NCBI GenBank assembly: GCA_041402045.1
Contig: JAWKSZ010000037.1
Span: forward strand, 1-64,000
DNA length: 64,000 nt
Direction: 5' to 3'
Source: JAGQRJ01 sp041402045
Lineage (GTDB): Bacteria; Planctomycetota; J058
Below the pieces are notes generated by a model. It ran no database searches and was not told the origin of the DNA. It was given only the letters and a program-made list of their open reading frames with translations. Numbering within the stretch: the stretch's first letter is position 1; every line of letters begins with the position of its first letter. The position numbers were made by a program, and so were the translations under genes. Of the stretch, positions 7,854-16,991 are shown piece after piece.

Positions 7854-9584
7854 GTGAGCGACCACGCCCTGGAGCAGCTCCGGCGACGCTGGGACGACGG
7901 CGACCTCGAGGCGCGCGTGCGCTGCCTGCGGGAGGGCGTGCGGGCGGGGGTGGTCGCCGAGCGGCACGTGCGCGGACTCGCCGCGCTGGGGGTCGAGGCT
8001 GCGGCCCACGCCTTGGGCGAGGCGCCCGTCGAACTCTCGCTGCCTGACGCCGCGCGGCGCCTGGACGAGGAGCTAACCCCAGAGGAGCGCTGGAGCCTGC
8101 TCATGGCAGGAGTGCGCGAAGCCTTCCTGGCGTGCCGGCCAACCCTTCCCCCGGACGCTGCGCGCCTCGTCGACGCGTTGTTCGATCCCCGAGACAACGA
8201 CCCGCGGCCCCCAACAGTGCGCCTCGTAGATACGGTGCGCGAGCTGCGATTCCTCGAGCGTCGGGAGAGTGCGCCCGGCGACGCGCTCTCAGCCCTGGTC
8301 GCCGCGAGCAGAGCGCTGGGGGCCTCCGACTGGAACCTCAGCAGATTCGTGACAGACGCCGCGGGCCCGCTGCTCGGCGCGCGTCAGCGCGGCGCGTTCT
8401 CCCAGGCGCTGCTTCACCTCGCCTGGAGCATGGCAGAGGAGGAGGTTCAGGGGTCCTACCTGCGGAGCCTCCAGTACCACGTGCGCCTGCGACCCGCGAT
8501 GTACGTGGGTGACACGCGCACCTACGGCGTCGCGACGCTGATTCGCTTCCTGCTCCGCCAGAGCGCGCGCGACGCCCAGGAGGGGCGCTGCCGCAGGATC
8601 TCCTTCGACGTCTCCGCTCAGCCCTGGCTCGTATTCGCGGACGACACCCGCGGGCTGCTCACGACGCCCGAAGCGTTTCGCCGTTCCCTCCTGGGCGATC
8701 GCGGCGGGCTCATGATTTCCGCGGAGTGCGTCGACTTCCTCCCACCGCTCTGCGGGCGCTTCGTGGCGGAAGCCCGCGACGCGGGGCGCCTCGAGCGCGT
8801 GGCCTTCGACCATGGATTGCTCGTGCGCGCCGGGTCCGGCGCCGGAGAAGCTGCCCTGTCCTCGGCCCGGAGAGACGGTCGCGAGTTCCGGTTCGAGCTG
8901 GACTCGACGATCTTCGCGGACCCGAGTCTGAGCGAGGCATTGCCTGAGATCGCGTGCTACCTGCGCCGCCTGGCCTGCCTCCTCGCAGTGGAGTGCCGGC
9001 TCGCCGTGGAGGGCGGCACCCTCGTGTTCCCTCCACGTCCGTTCGCGCAGCTCCTCGTGCCGTATGACCCCCACGAGGCGCTCAGCCTGGCGCGAACGGG
9101 GAGGGCCACGGTCGAGCACGAGCTCCGCCCCAAGCGCCCGGCGTTCCAGCTCTCCGACGAGGGACCTGCGGGACTTCGCCGGATTCAGGTCGCCCTGACC
9201 TCGGGAGACACACACCTCCCCTCGAGGCCCCTGGGGGACACGGAGCCGCCCCGAGAGGCCGGAGTGAGGTGGGAGGGCTGGCCCCAGGCTCTCCTGAACA
9301 CCCCGGCGATCGCGAACTGGGAGTCGTGCCCCGAGGGCGGCTCCCACGCCCTGGCGCTGGCGCGTGCGGTCCGCGCCTCGCTGGCGAACTGGGGCGTGCC
9401 CGTAAACGTCGCCTGGGCGATCGCGGTGTGGCTCGACGAGCCCTGCTACGCCGGATCCGCCCGCTGGTCGCTGAACAACCCCGAAGTGGAGCAGCCGCTC
9501 TTTGACCTCCTGGCTCCCGCCCTCAGCGCCTGGTTCGCGGCGCACCCGGAGGTCGCGCGCGCCTGCGTCACCACACCGGAGTGA
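7854..9584 (+). CDS. GyrB/ParE-like N-terminal domain protein with lost ATPase residues
   Basis: The 576-residue product (GTG start at 7854) has an unassigned helical N-terminus of about 205 residues, then a segment that follows the GyrB ATPase and transducer region in order: VRLRPAMYVG (210-219, compare VRKRPGMYIG), a helix ending EGRCRRI, ADDTRGL (262-268, compare DDGRGI), VAFDHGL, FRFELDSTIF, a late EGGSH (494-498, compare EGGTH) and SLNNPEV (539-545, compare KLGNPEV). By alignment the catalytic Glu and Mg-binding Asn of GyrB (Glu42, Asn46 in E. coli) are Phe and Gln, and the glycine-rich lid is gone. There is no Toprim domain. It is probably a pseudo-ATPase; the role is unknown. Domain call made by eye. 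Confidence 0.72.
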   Translation: MSDHALEQLRRRWDDGDLEARVRCLREGVRAGVVAERHVRGLAALGVEAAAHALGEAPVELSLPDAARRLDEELTPEERWSLLMAGVREAFLACRPTLPPDAARLVDALFDPRDNDPRPPTVRLVDTVRELRFLERRESAPGDALSALVAASRALGASDWNLSRFVTDAAGPLLGARQRGAFSQALLHLAWSMAEEEVQGSYLRSLQYHVRLRPAMYVGDTRTYGVATLIRFLLRQSARDAQEGRCRRISFDVSAQPWLVFADDTRGLLTTPEAFRRSLLGDRGGLMISAECVDFLPPLCGRFVAEARDAGRLERVAFDHGLLVRAGSGAGEAALSSARRDGREFRFELDSTIFADPSLSEALPEIACYLRRLACLLAVECRLAVEGGTLVFPPRPFAQLLVPYDPHEALSLARTGRATVEHELRPKRPAFQLSDEGPAGLRRIQVALTSGDTHLPSRPLGDTEPPREAGVRWEGWPQALLNTPAIANWESCPEGGSHALALARAVRASLANWGVPVNVAWAIAVWLDEPCYAGSARWSLNNPEVEQPLFDLLAPALSAWFAAHPEVARACVTTPE

Positions 9585-9600
9585 GCGCGGTCCGCAACGG

Positions 9601-9618
9601 TCGTCTCGGCTGAGACGA
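9601..9618 (+). terminator. Hairpin after the GyrB-like gene
   Basis: TCGTCTC and GAGACGA form a 7-bp stem with a 4-base loop 17 bases after the stop. No T-run follows. Confidence 0.55.
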
Positions 9619-9720
9619 GCCCCCACATCTGGAAACATTTCATCCTGTGCACCCAGGACTTACGCCGCCACTAACGGGCCTCTCGGTTGCTACCAAGCCT
9701 GGGTGAGAGAGAGCCCCACC

Positions 9721-11022
9721 ATGAGCACGTTGCGCGCATGGACGCTGGCCTTGTGCCTGCTGTTCGCAGCCGGCCTGGCGTCCGCCCAAGAGACCTACAC
9801 CTTCAGCGGGACGTCGCCCTCCGGCGGCGCGTTCGAAGGCAGCCTGCGGGTCGTCCCCGTCTCCCCCACCGAGAAGCGGATCGTCGCGACCCGGGTGTTC
9901 GCCAACGGGACCACCGACGAGGTCGAAGGCCCCGCGGCGATCTCGGGCAGCAACCTGATCGTCTCCACCGGCCTGCTCGCCGTCGGCGGGAGCACGAACT
10001 TCACCGTCCAGTTCGAGAGCCCGACCCAGGTCGCCCTGCGCGGCACCCAGTGGGGGCTCGCCCGCGGCACGAAGACCACGGTGTGGAACTCGGAGCAGGC
10101 GCTGGCGCAGCCCTCGACCCTGGCCCAGCTCGAGGCGCGCTTCGCCAAGGTCGAGCTGAACTCCTTCGTGGGCGCCGAGGGCAAGCGCGTGGCCTACGCC
10201 CGCCTGCGCGCCGACAACCCCCGCGGCGCGATCGTGTTCAGCGTGGGCCGCACCGAGAGCGCCACCAAATACGCCGAGCTGATCTGGGACCTGCGCGGCA
10301 TGGGCTACTCCTTCTACCTGCTCGAGCACCGCGGCCAGGGCCGCAGCGAGCGCCTGCTCGGCGATCAGCGCCACCACGTCGAGCGCTACGAATACTGGGT
10401 CGACGACCTGGAGCAGTTCCTGACCGAGGTCGTGCGCCCCGACAACCCGCCCAAGCTCTACGGCTGGGGCCACAGCATGGGCGGCGGGATCCTGGCCCGG
10501 CACCTCGAGGTCTACCCCGGGACCTTCGACGCCGCCGTGCTCAGCGCGCCCATGATCGGCCTCCAGCTCACCTGGTGGGAGAAGGTCGCGGTGCGCTTCC
10601 AGATCTTGATCGGCAAGAAGAAGAAGTACGCCAAGGGCAAGGGCGACTACGACCCCAGCGCCAACACCTTCGCCACGAACCAGACCACCAGCAGCCAGGC
10701 CCGCTTCGACTTCAAGACCGCGCGCTGGAACGCGGACGCGTCCCTGTGGCTCGGCGGCCCGACCTACGGCTGGGTGCGCCAGGCGAACCGCATGTCCGGC
10801 GCGCTCAAGCGGCACGCCAAGAAGATCACGACCCCGACCCTCCTGTTCCAGGCCCAGGACGAAGCCTTCGTGAAACTCAAGGACCAGGAGAAGTTCGCCA
10901 AGAAGGCGCCCCAGGTGACCCTCGAGGCCTACCCGGGCGCGCGCCACGAGCTCCTGCTCGAGTCCGACGCGATCCGCGACCAGGCCCTGACCCGCGCCCT
11001 GGACTGGTTCGCCCAGCACTAG
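9721..11022 (+). CDS. Exported alpha/beta hydrolase (lysophospholipase-like)
   Basis: The 433-residue precursor starts at ATG 9721 with a signal peptide (ALCLLFAAGLASA-QE). About 110 residues of beta-rich sequence without a known family precede a Hydrolase_4/PldB-type domain: oxyanion region FSVGRTES, HRGQGRSER, the nucleophile elbow GHSMGG (Ser252), a late Asp (QAQDEAF, Asp380) and His (GARHELLL, His409), giving a full catalytic triad. The substrate is not predictable; monoacylglycerol or lysophospholipid is the usual one for the family. The last two codons and the stop (CAGCACTAG) belong to a sequence shared with another locus, see the repeat at 11014. Confidence 0.9.
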   Translation: MSTLRAWTLALCLLFAAGLASAQETYTFSGTSPSGGAFEGSLRVVPVSPTEKRIVATRVFANGTTDEVEGPAAISGSNLIVSTGLLAVGGSTNFTVQFESPTQVALRGTQWGLARGTKTTVWNSEQALAQPSTLAQLEARFAKVELNSFVGAEGKRVAYARLRADNPRGAIVFSVGRTESATKYAELIWDLRGMGYSFYLLEHRGQGRSERLLGDQRHHVERYEYWVDDLEQFLTEVVRPDNPPKLYGWGHSMGGGILARHLEVYPGTFDAAVLSAPMIGLQLTWWEKVAVRFQILIGKKKKYAKGKGDYDPSANTFATNQTTSSQARFDFKTARWNADASLWLGGPTYGWVRQANRMSGALKRHAKKITTPTLLFQAQDEAFVKLKDQEKFAKKAPQVTLEAYPGARHELLLESDAIRDQALTRALDWFAQH

Positions 11023-11376
11023 TTTCTGTTTTCTAGGGGGTCTGTCCCAGACCCCCTCGGGCTCGGGGCAAAGCCCCTCGCCCTCACCCCACAGGAGCCT
11101 CGCGGGCTTTCGCCCGCTCGGCGGGAGGCCCGGGGACGGGCCTCGTCCCGCGCTTCGCGCGGGACATTCGCGGGCTTCGCCCGCTCATGCTTCGCCCGCT
11201 CGCTTCGCCCCGCCCGCTCCGCCGGCTCGCTTCGCCCCGCCCGCTCCGCCGGCTCGCGTCGCCCCGCCCGCTCCGCCGGCTCGCTTCGCCCGTCCCCGCT
11301 CCGCGCGCTTCGCCCGCTCCGCCGGCTCGCTTCGCCCCGTCCCCGCTCTGCGCGCTTCGTCCGCTCCGCCGGGTCG
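11014..11376. repeat. Dispersed composite GC-rich repeat, copy 1
   Basis: The segment CAGCACTAGTTTCTG, then a GGGGGTCTG-TCC-CAGACCCCC hairpin (11036-11056), then GGGGCAAAGCCCC, a GGGAC/GTCCC hairpin, CGCGCTTCGCGCGGG, and GGGACATTCGCGGGC with a GCGGGC/GCCCGC hairpin (11161-11183) recurs almost exactly at 18373-18546. It ends in a roughly 27-bp degenerate tandem array of CGCTCCGCC/CTTCGCCC units (about 11190-11376). The first hairpin shows a compensating base-pair change between copies (T-A here, C-G there), so the fold is probably maintained. The element supplies the stop codon of the upstream hydrolase gene. Confidence 0.88.
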
Positions 11377-11776
11377 TGAGACACGCTGTGGAGCTGGGCG
11401 GCGAAAGACCGCAGGACGCGGAGCGGCGTGGAGCTGGCGGCGCGTTCCCTGGGTACGCGACAAAGGCCCGTGACACGTGTCACGGGCCTCTGCCAGCACC
11501 GGGGAGAAACGAAAATTGTTGAACGACTGCGCGACCTTGCGCAGCCAAGAGACCCTGTTGCGAGCCGCATGCCGAGGGTTCGTCTACGGAGCGTGGAGGA
11601 GTTAGACAGCGGTTGCAGGGAGGGCTTACACCCCAGGCTGGATAAGCTGTTGCCGACATTGACAGGGGGACCTCGCTCGGGGCGGGCCGCGAGCGTGCGC
11701 GGTCCGCACGGTGCAAGTGATTGTTCTTGAGTGGGTTGTGGAGGATGTTCGGCATTGGATCGGGTAATGTTCGGGC
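11377..11776. other. Non-coding gap before comEC
   Basis: I see no credible gene. The stretch becomes less GC-rich toward its right end (for example AACGAAAATTGTTGAAC near 11510 and AAGTGATTGTTCTTGAGTGG near 11712), which may hold the comEC promoter. It also contains a perfect 26-bp palindrome at 11464-11489. Confidence 0.6.
11464..11489. repeat. Perfect 26-bp palindrome
   Basis: AGGCCCGTGACAC is followed directly by its reverse complement, with no loop. Perfect symmetry without a spacer is more typical of a protein-binding site than of an RNA terminator, but it could also serve as a terminator on either strand. Confidence 0.8.
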
Positions 11777-13501
11777 ATGACCCGTCGACCTGCGCTCGCT
11801 GTCTTCGCCGCCCTGCTCGCGGGGGTCGCCCTATCCCCCTGGGCTGCGCAAGCGTGGTGGTTGGCGGGCCTCGGCCTCTTCGGCGCACTCAAGACGCGCT
11901 CGACGGTCGGGCGGGACGCGTGGCTCCTCACCAGCGTCCTGCTCCTCGGCGCCGGACACGCCTCGACGCCCCAGGTCGCGCTGCCCGAGGGTCCCCTCAG
12001 CGTCCGGGGACAGGTCGGGAGCGACGCGAACGTGTTCCCCGGCGGCTCCGAGCGCGAGCTGCGCGTGGGCCGGGCGGTGCTGCGGGTCGTATTCCCCAGC
12101 CAGCTCGATCCCCCGGCCGGTGAGGTCGACCTGGTCCTTACCGGAGGGTCGCGACCCAGGGTGCAGGCGATCCGACGGGAAGCCCGCGGGCCCGGGCTCC
12201 TCGAGTCCTGGCGCGCGGGCGTCGCGTGCACCTTGGCGGGGCAGGGGTCCGGGCGCGGCTTGCTGCGCGCCGTGCTCCTGGGCGACCGGACCGGGCTCGA
12301 TCCAGAGCTCCGCCGCGCGTTTCGAAACACCGGCTGCGCGCACCTGCTGTCGATCAGCGGACTGCACGTGGGCGTGATCCTCGTGTGGGCCCTCGCCCTG
12401 GGCCGGCGCTCCGACGGTCGGCGCGGGTGGGTGTTCGCCGCGCTCGTGGTCTACGTCGCGTTGGTCGGGGCTCGCCCGCCGATCCTGCGAGCAGCCGTCG
12501 CCGGCGCAGTGTGCGTGGCATGGCCTGGACGCGGGGACCCACTCAACCGACTGTCCGCGGCAGGGGGGCTCGTCTTGATCGTCGATCCCGGCGCGTTGCG
12601 GACGCTGGGCTTCTTCCTCTCCTTTGGAACCGTCGCCGGGTTGATCCTGTTCGCGCCTCGTCCGCGGGGGGCGTGGGGCGTGGTGCGCGGACTCGTAGGG
12701 GCCTTCGCCGTGAGCAGCACGACCCTCGCCGTCGGGCTGGGTCACGTGCCCTGGATCAACCTGTTGCTCGCGGCGCCCTGCGTGGGGCTCCTCTCGGTGA
12801 TCCTACCCCTGGGGTTCCTGGGCTGCGCCGCCGCGCTGCTCCTCCCCGAGGCCTGGGCACCCACCTGCCTCGCGCCGGCAGACGCGTTGGCTCAGGCGTT
12901 GGTCGCCCTCGTGCGCGCGGCGGGGCAAACCGGCGCGTGGAGCTGGATCCCTGCTCCCGAGCGCGCGAGCGCTGCGCTCGGCCTGGGCCTGCTCCTGCTG
13001 GCGGGCGTTCGGCGCCGGGATCGTGCCCGGTGGCGTGCCCTCGCCGTCGCAGGGACCCTCGCGCTGCTGCTGAGTTTCGCCCCCGCGCCGCGGGCGGAGC
13101 TCGTCCTGCGCCTGGATCCGCGCCGCAGCTCCGGGTGCCTGGTCGCAGACGGGCGCCTGTGGACCTGGGGCAGCCCGGCGCCCCGGCGGGTTCGCCGCTG
13201 GCGCGAGGAGCTGGGCCGGCCCTGGTCCTGGACTCGCCTGGGGGCGGGGGCGGTCTCCGTCGAGACCGCCCTGGGCAGGGTGGTGGTGAGCCAGGACGGG
13301 AGCGCGCCGGGCACGGGACCCGTCGCCTTGCTGGTGATCCCGAGGCGCCTGTCGAAGGCCGCCCTGCGCCGGCTCCTCGAGCGGACTCGGCCTGCGCGAG
13401 TGTGGGCGCCGTCCTCTGCCATGGGGGAGCTCGACGCGGTGCCCCACGTAACCCATTTCCCTCCACGCGGGGAGGGAACGTTGAGCGTCCGAGGGCCGTA
13501 A
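11777..13501 (+). CDS. comEC: ComEC/Rec2-family DNA uptake channel
   Basis: ComEC forms the inner-membrane channel for single-stranded DNA in natural transformation. The 574-residue product has N-terminal membrane helices, a soluble OB-like region, and the Competence domain with the hallmark HLLSISGLHVG (residues 189-199) and LRAAVAGAV, followed by many helices. The C-terminal part (about 430-574) lies where an MBL domain usually sits but keeps no HxHxDH motif; it is short and degenerate. Starts at ATG 11777. The kinase gene follows 62 bases later. Whether the cell is competent cannot be told from this gene alone. Confidence 0.9.
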   Translation: MTRRPALAVFAALLAGVALSPWAAQAWWLAGLGLFGALKTRSTVGRDAWLLTSVLLLGAGHASTPQVALPEGPLSVRGQVGSDANVFPGGSERELRVGRAVLRVVFPSQLDPPAGEVDLVLTGGSRPRVQAIRREARGPGLLESWRAGVACTLAGQGSGRGLLRAVLLGDRTGLDPELRRAFRNTGCAHLLSISGLHVGVILVWALALGRRSDGRRGWVFAALVVYVALVGARPPILRAAVAGAVCVAWPGRGDPLNRLSAAGGLVLIVDPGALRTLGFFLSFGTVAGLILFAPRPRGAWGVVRGLVGAFAVSSTTLAVGLGHVPWINLLLAAPCVGLLSVILPLGFLGCAAALLLPEAWAPTCLAPADALAQALVALVRAAGQTGAWSWIPAPERASAALGLGLLLLAGVRRRDRARWRALAVAGTLALLLSFAPAPRAELVLRLDPRRSSGCLVADGRLWTWGSPAPRRVRRWREELGRPWSWTRLGAGAVSVETALGRVVVSQDGSAPGTGPVALLVIPRRLSKAALRRLLERTRPARVWAPSSAMGELDAVPHVTHFPPRGEGTLSVRGP

Positions 13502-13563
13502 GTGACCGTCGAAATAAAGGTTGCGGATATAGGCCGGACCGCGCGATCTGCTATCCTGCGCGC

Positions 13564-15363
13564 GTGGACGAGACCGAGACCGGTAAGGTGCTCCGCGGTC
13601 GTTACCGGCTCCAGGGACAACTGGGGCGCGGGGGCATGGGCGCGGTCTACCTAGGATGGGACTCGCTCAAGGCCTGCACGGTCGCGGTCAAGGAGCTGCG
13701 GCCCGAATACGCGGCCGACGAGCTGCTGCGTCGGCGCTTCGAACGCGAGGCGGCGACCGCCGCCAAGCTGTTCGAGAATCTGCACGTGGTCACGGTCCAC
13801 GACTTCTTCGCCGAGGGACCCACCCACTACATCATCATGGAGCACCTCCGCGGCGGGACGCTCCTGGACCGCATGCAGGACGCACCCGACGGGCGCATGG
13901 ACGTGCCCTCGGTGCTCGAGATCGGCCGGCAAGCTGCCCTCGGGCTGCATGGGGCCCACGAAATGGGGCTCGTGCACCGGGACATCAAGCCCGGCAACCT
14001 GCTGTTCGACGACGAGGGCGTGGTCAAGATCGCGGACTTCGGCGTGGTGCGGGTCAGTCAAGACGACATGACCCAGCTCACGAGCATGGGCGGGCACCCG
14101 GGGACCCTGGTCTACATGTCGCCGGAGCAGATCGACGGTGCCGAGGTCGACGGGCGCAGCGACGTCTACAGCCTGGCTGCCGTCCTCTACGAGTGCCTCT
14201 CGGGGGTGCGCTACTTCGAGCGCCCCGCCATGCGCCGCAACGACCGCGCCGTGATGGAGGCGATCTGCGAGCAGCCCGCGGTCCCGCTGCGCAAACGCGT
14301 GCCCTACGTCTCCCCCGAGGTCGAGGCGCTGGTCGGCGACGCGCTCTCGAAGGATCAGCGTCAACGACTCAACGCGCTGGACTTCGCGCACGCGATCGCA
14401 GAGCTCCAGCGGCAGCCGAGGTCGGCCCCCACGATCACGCCCCCCAGCCGGCGCGTGCCGCGGATCCGCGACAAGCAGACTCGCGCGGGCGCGGTGGACA
14501 CCCAGACCCACCCCCACGCCCGGGGCGAGCGCGTGGATACGACCCGCCCCTACACCCGGCGCTCCCAGCGGGTCGCGCCCTTGACGCCGGGCAACGTCGA
14601 GCGCCGTGACGTGGACCAGGCCCCCATGGTGAGGCTCCCTGCGGGGACCTTCACCATGGGCAGCGCGGAGGCGTCGGACGAAATGCCGCCGCGGCGGGTC
14701 ACGCTCCCCGCGTTCCTGATCGATCGCGTGCCGGTGACCGTGGGGCGCTATCGCCGCTTCCTCGAGTCCATCGAGGCCGAGGGCGCGCCGAGGATTCCGC
14801 TGATCCGGCGCCTGTTCGGCGGCGACAAGGACCACCGCCCGAGCGGCTGGGGGAGCGCCGAGTTCCACGAGCTCTGCCCGACCGACGACCACCCGATCGT
14901 GCTCGTGGACTGGTTCGACGCCTACGTCTACGCGCGCTGGGCCGGCGCTCGGCTACCGACCGAGGCGGAGTGGGAGCGCAGCGCGCGGGGGCTCGCCGAC
15001 GTGCGGCGGTTCCCCTGGGGCGACGAGGACGTGGACGAAGAGCGCGCCGTGTTCGGCCGCCGGACGTCCGGGCCCGATCCCGTCGGCACGCGACCCCGCG
15101 GCACGAGCCCGGAGGGGGTCCAGGACCTGGCGGGCAACGTGTGGGAGTGGTGCGGCGACCGCTACGACGCCAGCGCCTACCGTCAGCTCCCCAGCGAGAA
15201 CCCCCACCTGGCCATGACCACCGACGCGCGCGTGCGCGCGGTGAAGCGGGGCGGCTCGTGGACCAACGCGCCTCAGAGCCTGCGGGTCAGCAAGCGCGGG
15301 TTCGAGCTCCTCGCGACCCGGCGGCCGAACCTTGGCTTTCGTTGTGCGGTGGAGGTGCGGTGA
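13564..15363 (+). CDS. Ser/Thr protein kinase fused to an FGE/SUMF1-like domain
   Basis: The 599-residue protein (GTG start) has an N-terminal Hanks-type kinase: glycine loop GRGGMGAVY, Lys43 (VAVKEL), HRDIKPGN (His138-Asp140), IADFGV (Asp158) and YMSPEQ, so it should be active. A basic, disordered linker (about 295-350) leads to a formylglycine-generating-enzyme-like domain (about 355-599): GTFTMGS, HPIVLVDWFDAYVYARWAG, RLPTEAEWE, DLAGNVWEWCGD, VKRGGSW and GFRCA. No transmembrane segment is visible, so the protein is probably cytosolic, unlike many bacterial kinases. FGE-like domains fused to kinases often act as binding modules. The stop overlaps the next gene (GTGA). Confidence 0.93.
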   Translation: MDETETGKVLRGRYRLQGQLGRGGMGAVYLGWDSLKACTVAVKELRPEYAADELLRRRFEREAATAAKLFENLHVVTVHDFFAEGPTHYIIMEHLRGGTLLDRMQDAPDGRMDVPSVLEIGRQAALGLHGAHEMGLVHRDIKPGNLLFDDEGVVKIADFGVVRVSQDDMTQLTSMGGHPGTLVYMSPEQIDGAEVDGRSDVYSLAAVLYECLSGVRYFERPAMRRNDRAVMEAICEQPAVPLRKRVPYVSPEVEALVGDALSKDQRQRLNALDFAHAIAELQRQPRSAPTITPPSRRVPRIRDKQTRAGAVDTQTHPHARGERVDTTRPYTRRSQRVAPLTPGNVERRDVDQAPMVRLPAGTFTMGSAEASDEMPPRRVTLPAFLIDRVPVTVGRYRRFLESIEAEGAPRIPLIRRLFGGDKDHRPSGWGSAEFHELCPTDDHPIVLVDWFDAYVYARWAGARLPTEAEWERSARGLADVRRFPWGDEDVDEERAVFGRRTSGPDPVGTRPRGTSPEGVQDLAGNVWEWCGDRYDASAYRQLPSENPHLAMTTDARVRAVKRGGSWTNAPQSLRVSKRGFELLATRRPNLGFRCAVEVR

Positions 15364-16082
15364 GTCCGCCCTGGAACAGCAAGTCGTTCGAGTTCGACCG
15401 CGAGGCGTTCTCAGGGCGCGTCCCGCTGTTCCCCCTGCCGCGCACGGTGTTGCTCCCGGGGAGCTTGATCCCGCTGCACGTGTTCGAGCCGCGCTACCGC
15501 GTCATGATCAAGGACGCCCTCGCTGGCGAGCGCCTGATCGGGCTGGCCCTGCTGCGGCCCGGCTACGAGGAGGGCTATCACGGCGCCCCCGAGATCGAGC
15601 CCTGGGTCGGGGTCGGGCGCTTGCTCGCCGAGGAGCAGCTCGACGACGGTCGCTACAACGTGCTCGTGCTGGGCGTGGCCCGGGGGAAGGTCGTCGAGGA
15701 GGACCGCACGCGGCCGTACCGTGTGGCGGGGCTCGAGCTGCCCCCCGAGCTCCCGGCGACGTCGACGGAGGTCGCGAGCTGGGGCGCCGCCCTGCTGCGG
15801 GCCTTGGAGACCACGCCGCCGCGCTTCGTGCGCGACCCGAGCCGACTCGACCAGCTGCGGACCAGCCTCGAGGTGCCCCTCGACCCCGCGCGCTTCGGGG
15901 CGGTGGTGGACCTCGCGGGGGGCTCCCTGCACCTGGGGGTCACGGAGCGCCAACGCCTGCTCGCCGCTGCCCAACCCTACGAGCGGGTGCGGACCTTGCA
16001 GGAGATCGCCGAGTCGCGCCAGCGTGAGCTGGCGCTGCTGCCCGGCGTCCGCCCCTGGCGTCACGGCTTCAGCCGGAACTGA
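15360..16082 (+). CDS. Lon N-terminal (substrate-binding) domain protein
   Basis: The 240-residue product matches stand-alone Lon-N domain proteins: VPLFPLPRTVLLPGSLIPLHVFEPRYRVMI near the N-terminus, then strands around GRLLAEEQLDDGRYNVLVLG and a C-terminal helical bundle. It has no AAA+ or protease domain. Stand-alone Lon-N proteins are common and poorly characterised. GTG start at 15360 overlaps the kinase stop, so the two are translationally coupled and may act together. Confidence 0.9.
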   Translation: MSPPWNSKSFEFDREAFSGRVPLFPLPRTVLLPGSLIPLHVFEPRYRVMIKDALAGERLIGLALLRPGYEEGYHGAPEIEPWVGVGRLLAEEQLDDGRYNVLVLGVARGKVVEEDRTRPYRVAGLELPPELPATSTEVASWGAALLRALETTPPRFVRDPSRLDQLRTSLEVPLDPARFGAVVDLAGGSLHLGVTERQRLLAAAQPYERVRTLQEIAESRQRELALLPGVRPWRHGFSRN

Positions 16083-16143
16083 GCAGGCCGGTTTCAGGGG
16101 ACCCTTCGCGTTGCTGGGTCGGCCGGTTGAGCCGCCGCGCGCT

Positions 16144-16920
16144 TCAGCCGGGCGAGTCGGGCCGCGGGCAGAGGGCGTGCAGGCACACGGCGGTGGCTGC
16201 CGCCACGTTCAGCGAGTCCACCCCCGGCGCCAGGGGAATCCGCAGGCGGGTCTCGCACAGCGCCTGGGCGGCCGGGCTCAGGCCCTGGCCCTCGTTCCCT
16301 ACCACCAACACCCAGCGCGGACCGGGCTCGAGCTCCGCGAGGCGGGTCTCGCCCTGGGGGGTCGTGGCCAGCCAGCTCCAGCCGGCGAGGCGCTCGTGAG
16401 CGCGCTCGAGCGGCTCGAGGCGCAGGTCGAGCTGGAAGCCCAGCCCCGCTGCGGCGCGGATCGCGCGTCGGGAGAACGGGTCCGCGGACCCAGGCGTGAC
16501 CACGACCTCCTCGACGCCGAAGGCTCGCGCGTTGCGGATCAAGGCCCCCAGATTCCGGGGGTCGCTCAAGCCCTCGGCCAGGACCACCCGGTGTCGAAGG
16601 CCGGGGGGAGCCGTGGAGGGGAGCGGACGGGGACCCCAGGCTACGGCTCCTCGGCGGAGGGGGAACCCCACCACCTCGCGGATCACGGCGATCGGCGCGA
16701 GGTAGGCCGCCGTCCCCGAGGGCAGGTCGGCCTCGAGCCGCGGCCAGCGCTCAGGGGTGGTCAACACGCCCAGCACGGGGTGGCGGCTCCTGAGCCAGCG
16801 CGTCACGGCGAGCTCGCTCTCGGCGACCACGTGCGGCTCCCCCTCCGCGCCTCGCTGGGGGAGGTTACGGAACGGGTCGAGCCGGGGATCGGTCGGATCG
16901 AAGAGTTCGACGGGAGCCAC
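16144..16920 (-). CDS. SpoU/TrmH-family RNA 2'-O-methyltransferase
   Basis: The family methylates the 2'-hydroxyl of tRNA or rRNA nucleotides using SAM bound in a trefoil knot. The 258-residue product shows motif 1 (DPRNLGALIRNARAFG), motif 2 (WVLVVGNEGQGLS) and motif 3 (SLNVAAATAVCLHAL), with an N-terminal substrate-binding extension. The exact RNA target cannot be told from sequence. It is convergent with the Lon-N gene and divergent from the lipoprotein gene at 16992. Confidence 0.93.
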   Translation of the reverse strand: MAPVELFDPTDPRLDPFRNLPQRGAEGEPHVVAESELAVTRWLRSRHPVLGVLTTPERWPRLEADLPSGTAAYLAPIAVIREVVGFPLRRGAVAWGPRPLPSTAPPGLRHRVVLAEGLSDPRNLGALIRNARAFGVEEVVVTPGSADPFSRRAIRAAAGLGFQLDLRLEPLERAHERLAGWSWLATTPQGETRLAELEPGPRWVLVVGNEGQGLSPAAQALCETRLRIPLAPGVDSLNVAAATAVCLHALCPRPDSPG

Positions 16921-16991
16921 GTCACCAGCCTACCCGCGCCGCTGGCTGGCGAGGCTCGGCGGCGGGAGGTATCACCGGAGAGAGGTATCGC

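Noticed and set aside
11084..11888. Overlapping frames encoding Ala-Glu-Arg or Ser-Gly-Arg repeats
   Set aside because: They are produced by 9- and 27-bp repeat periods, have no start context and no non-repetitive domain.
12892..13620. Minus-strand frames opposite the end of comEC
   Set aside because: They are antisense to comEC and show no recognisable domain.
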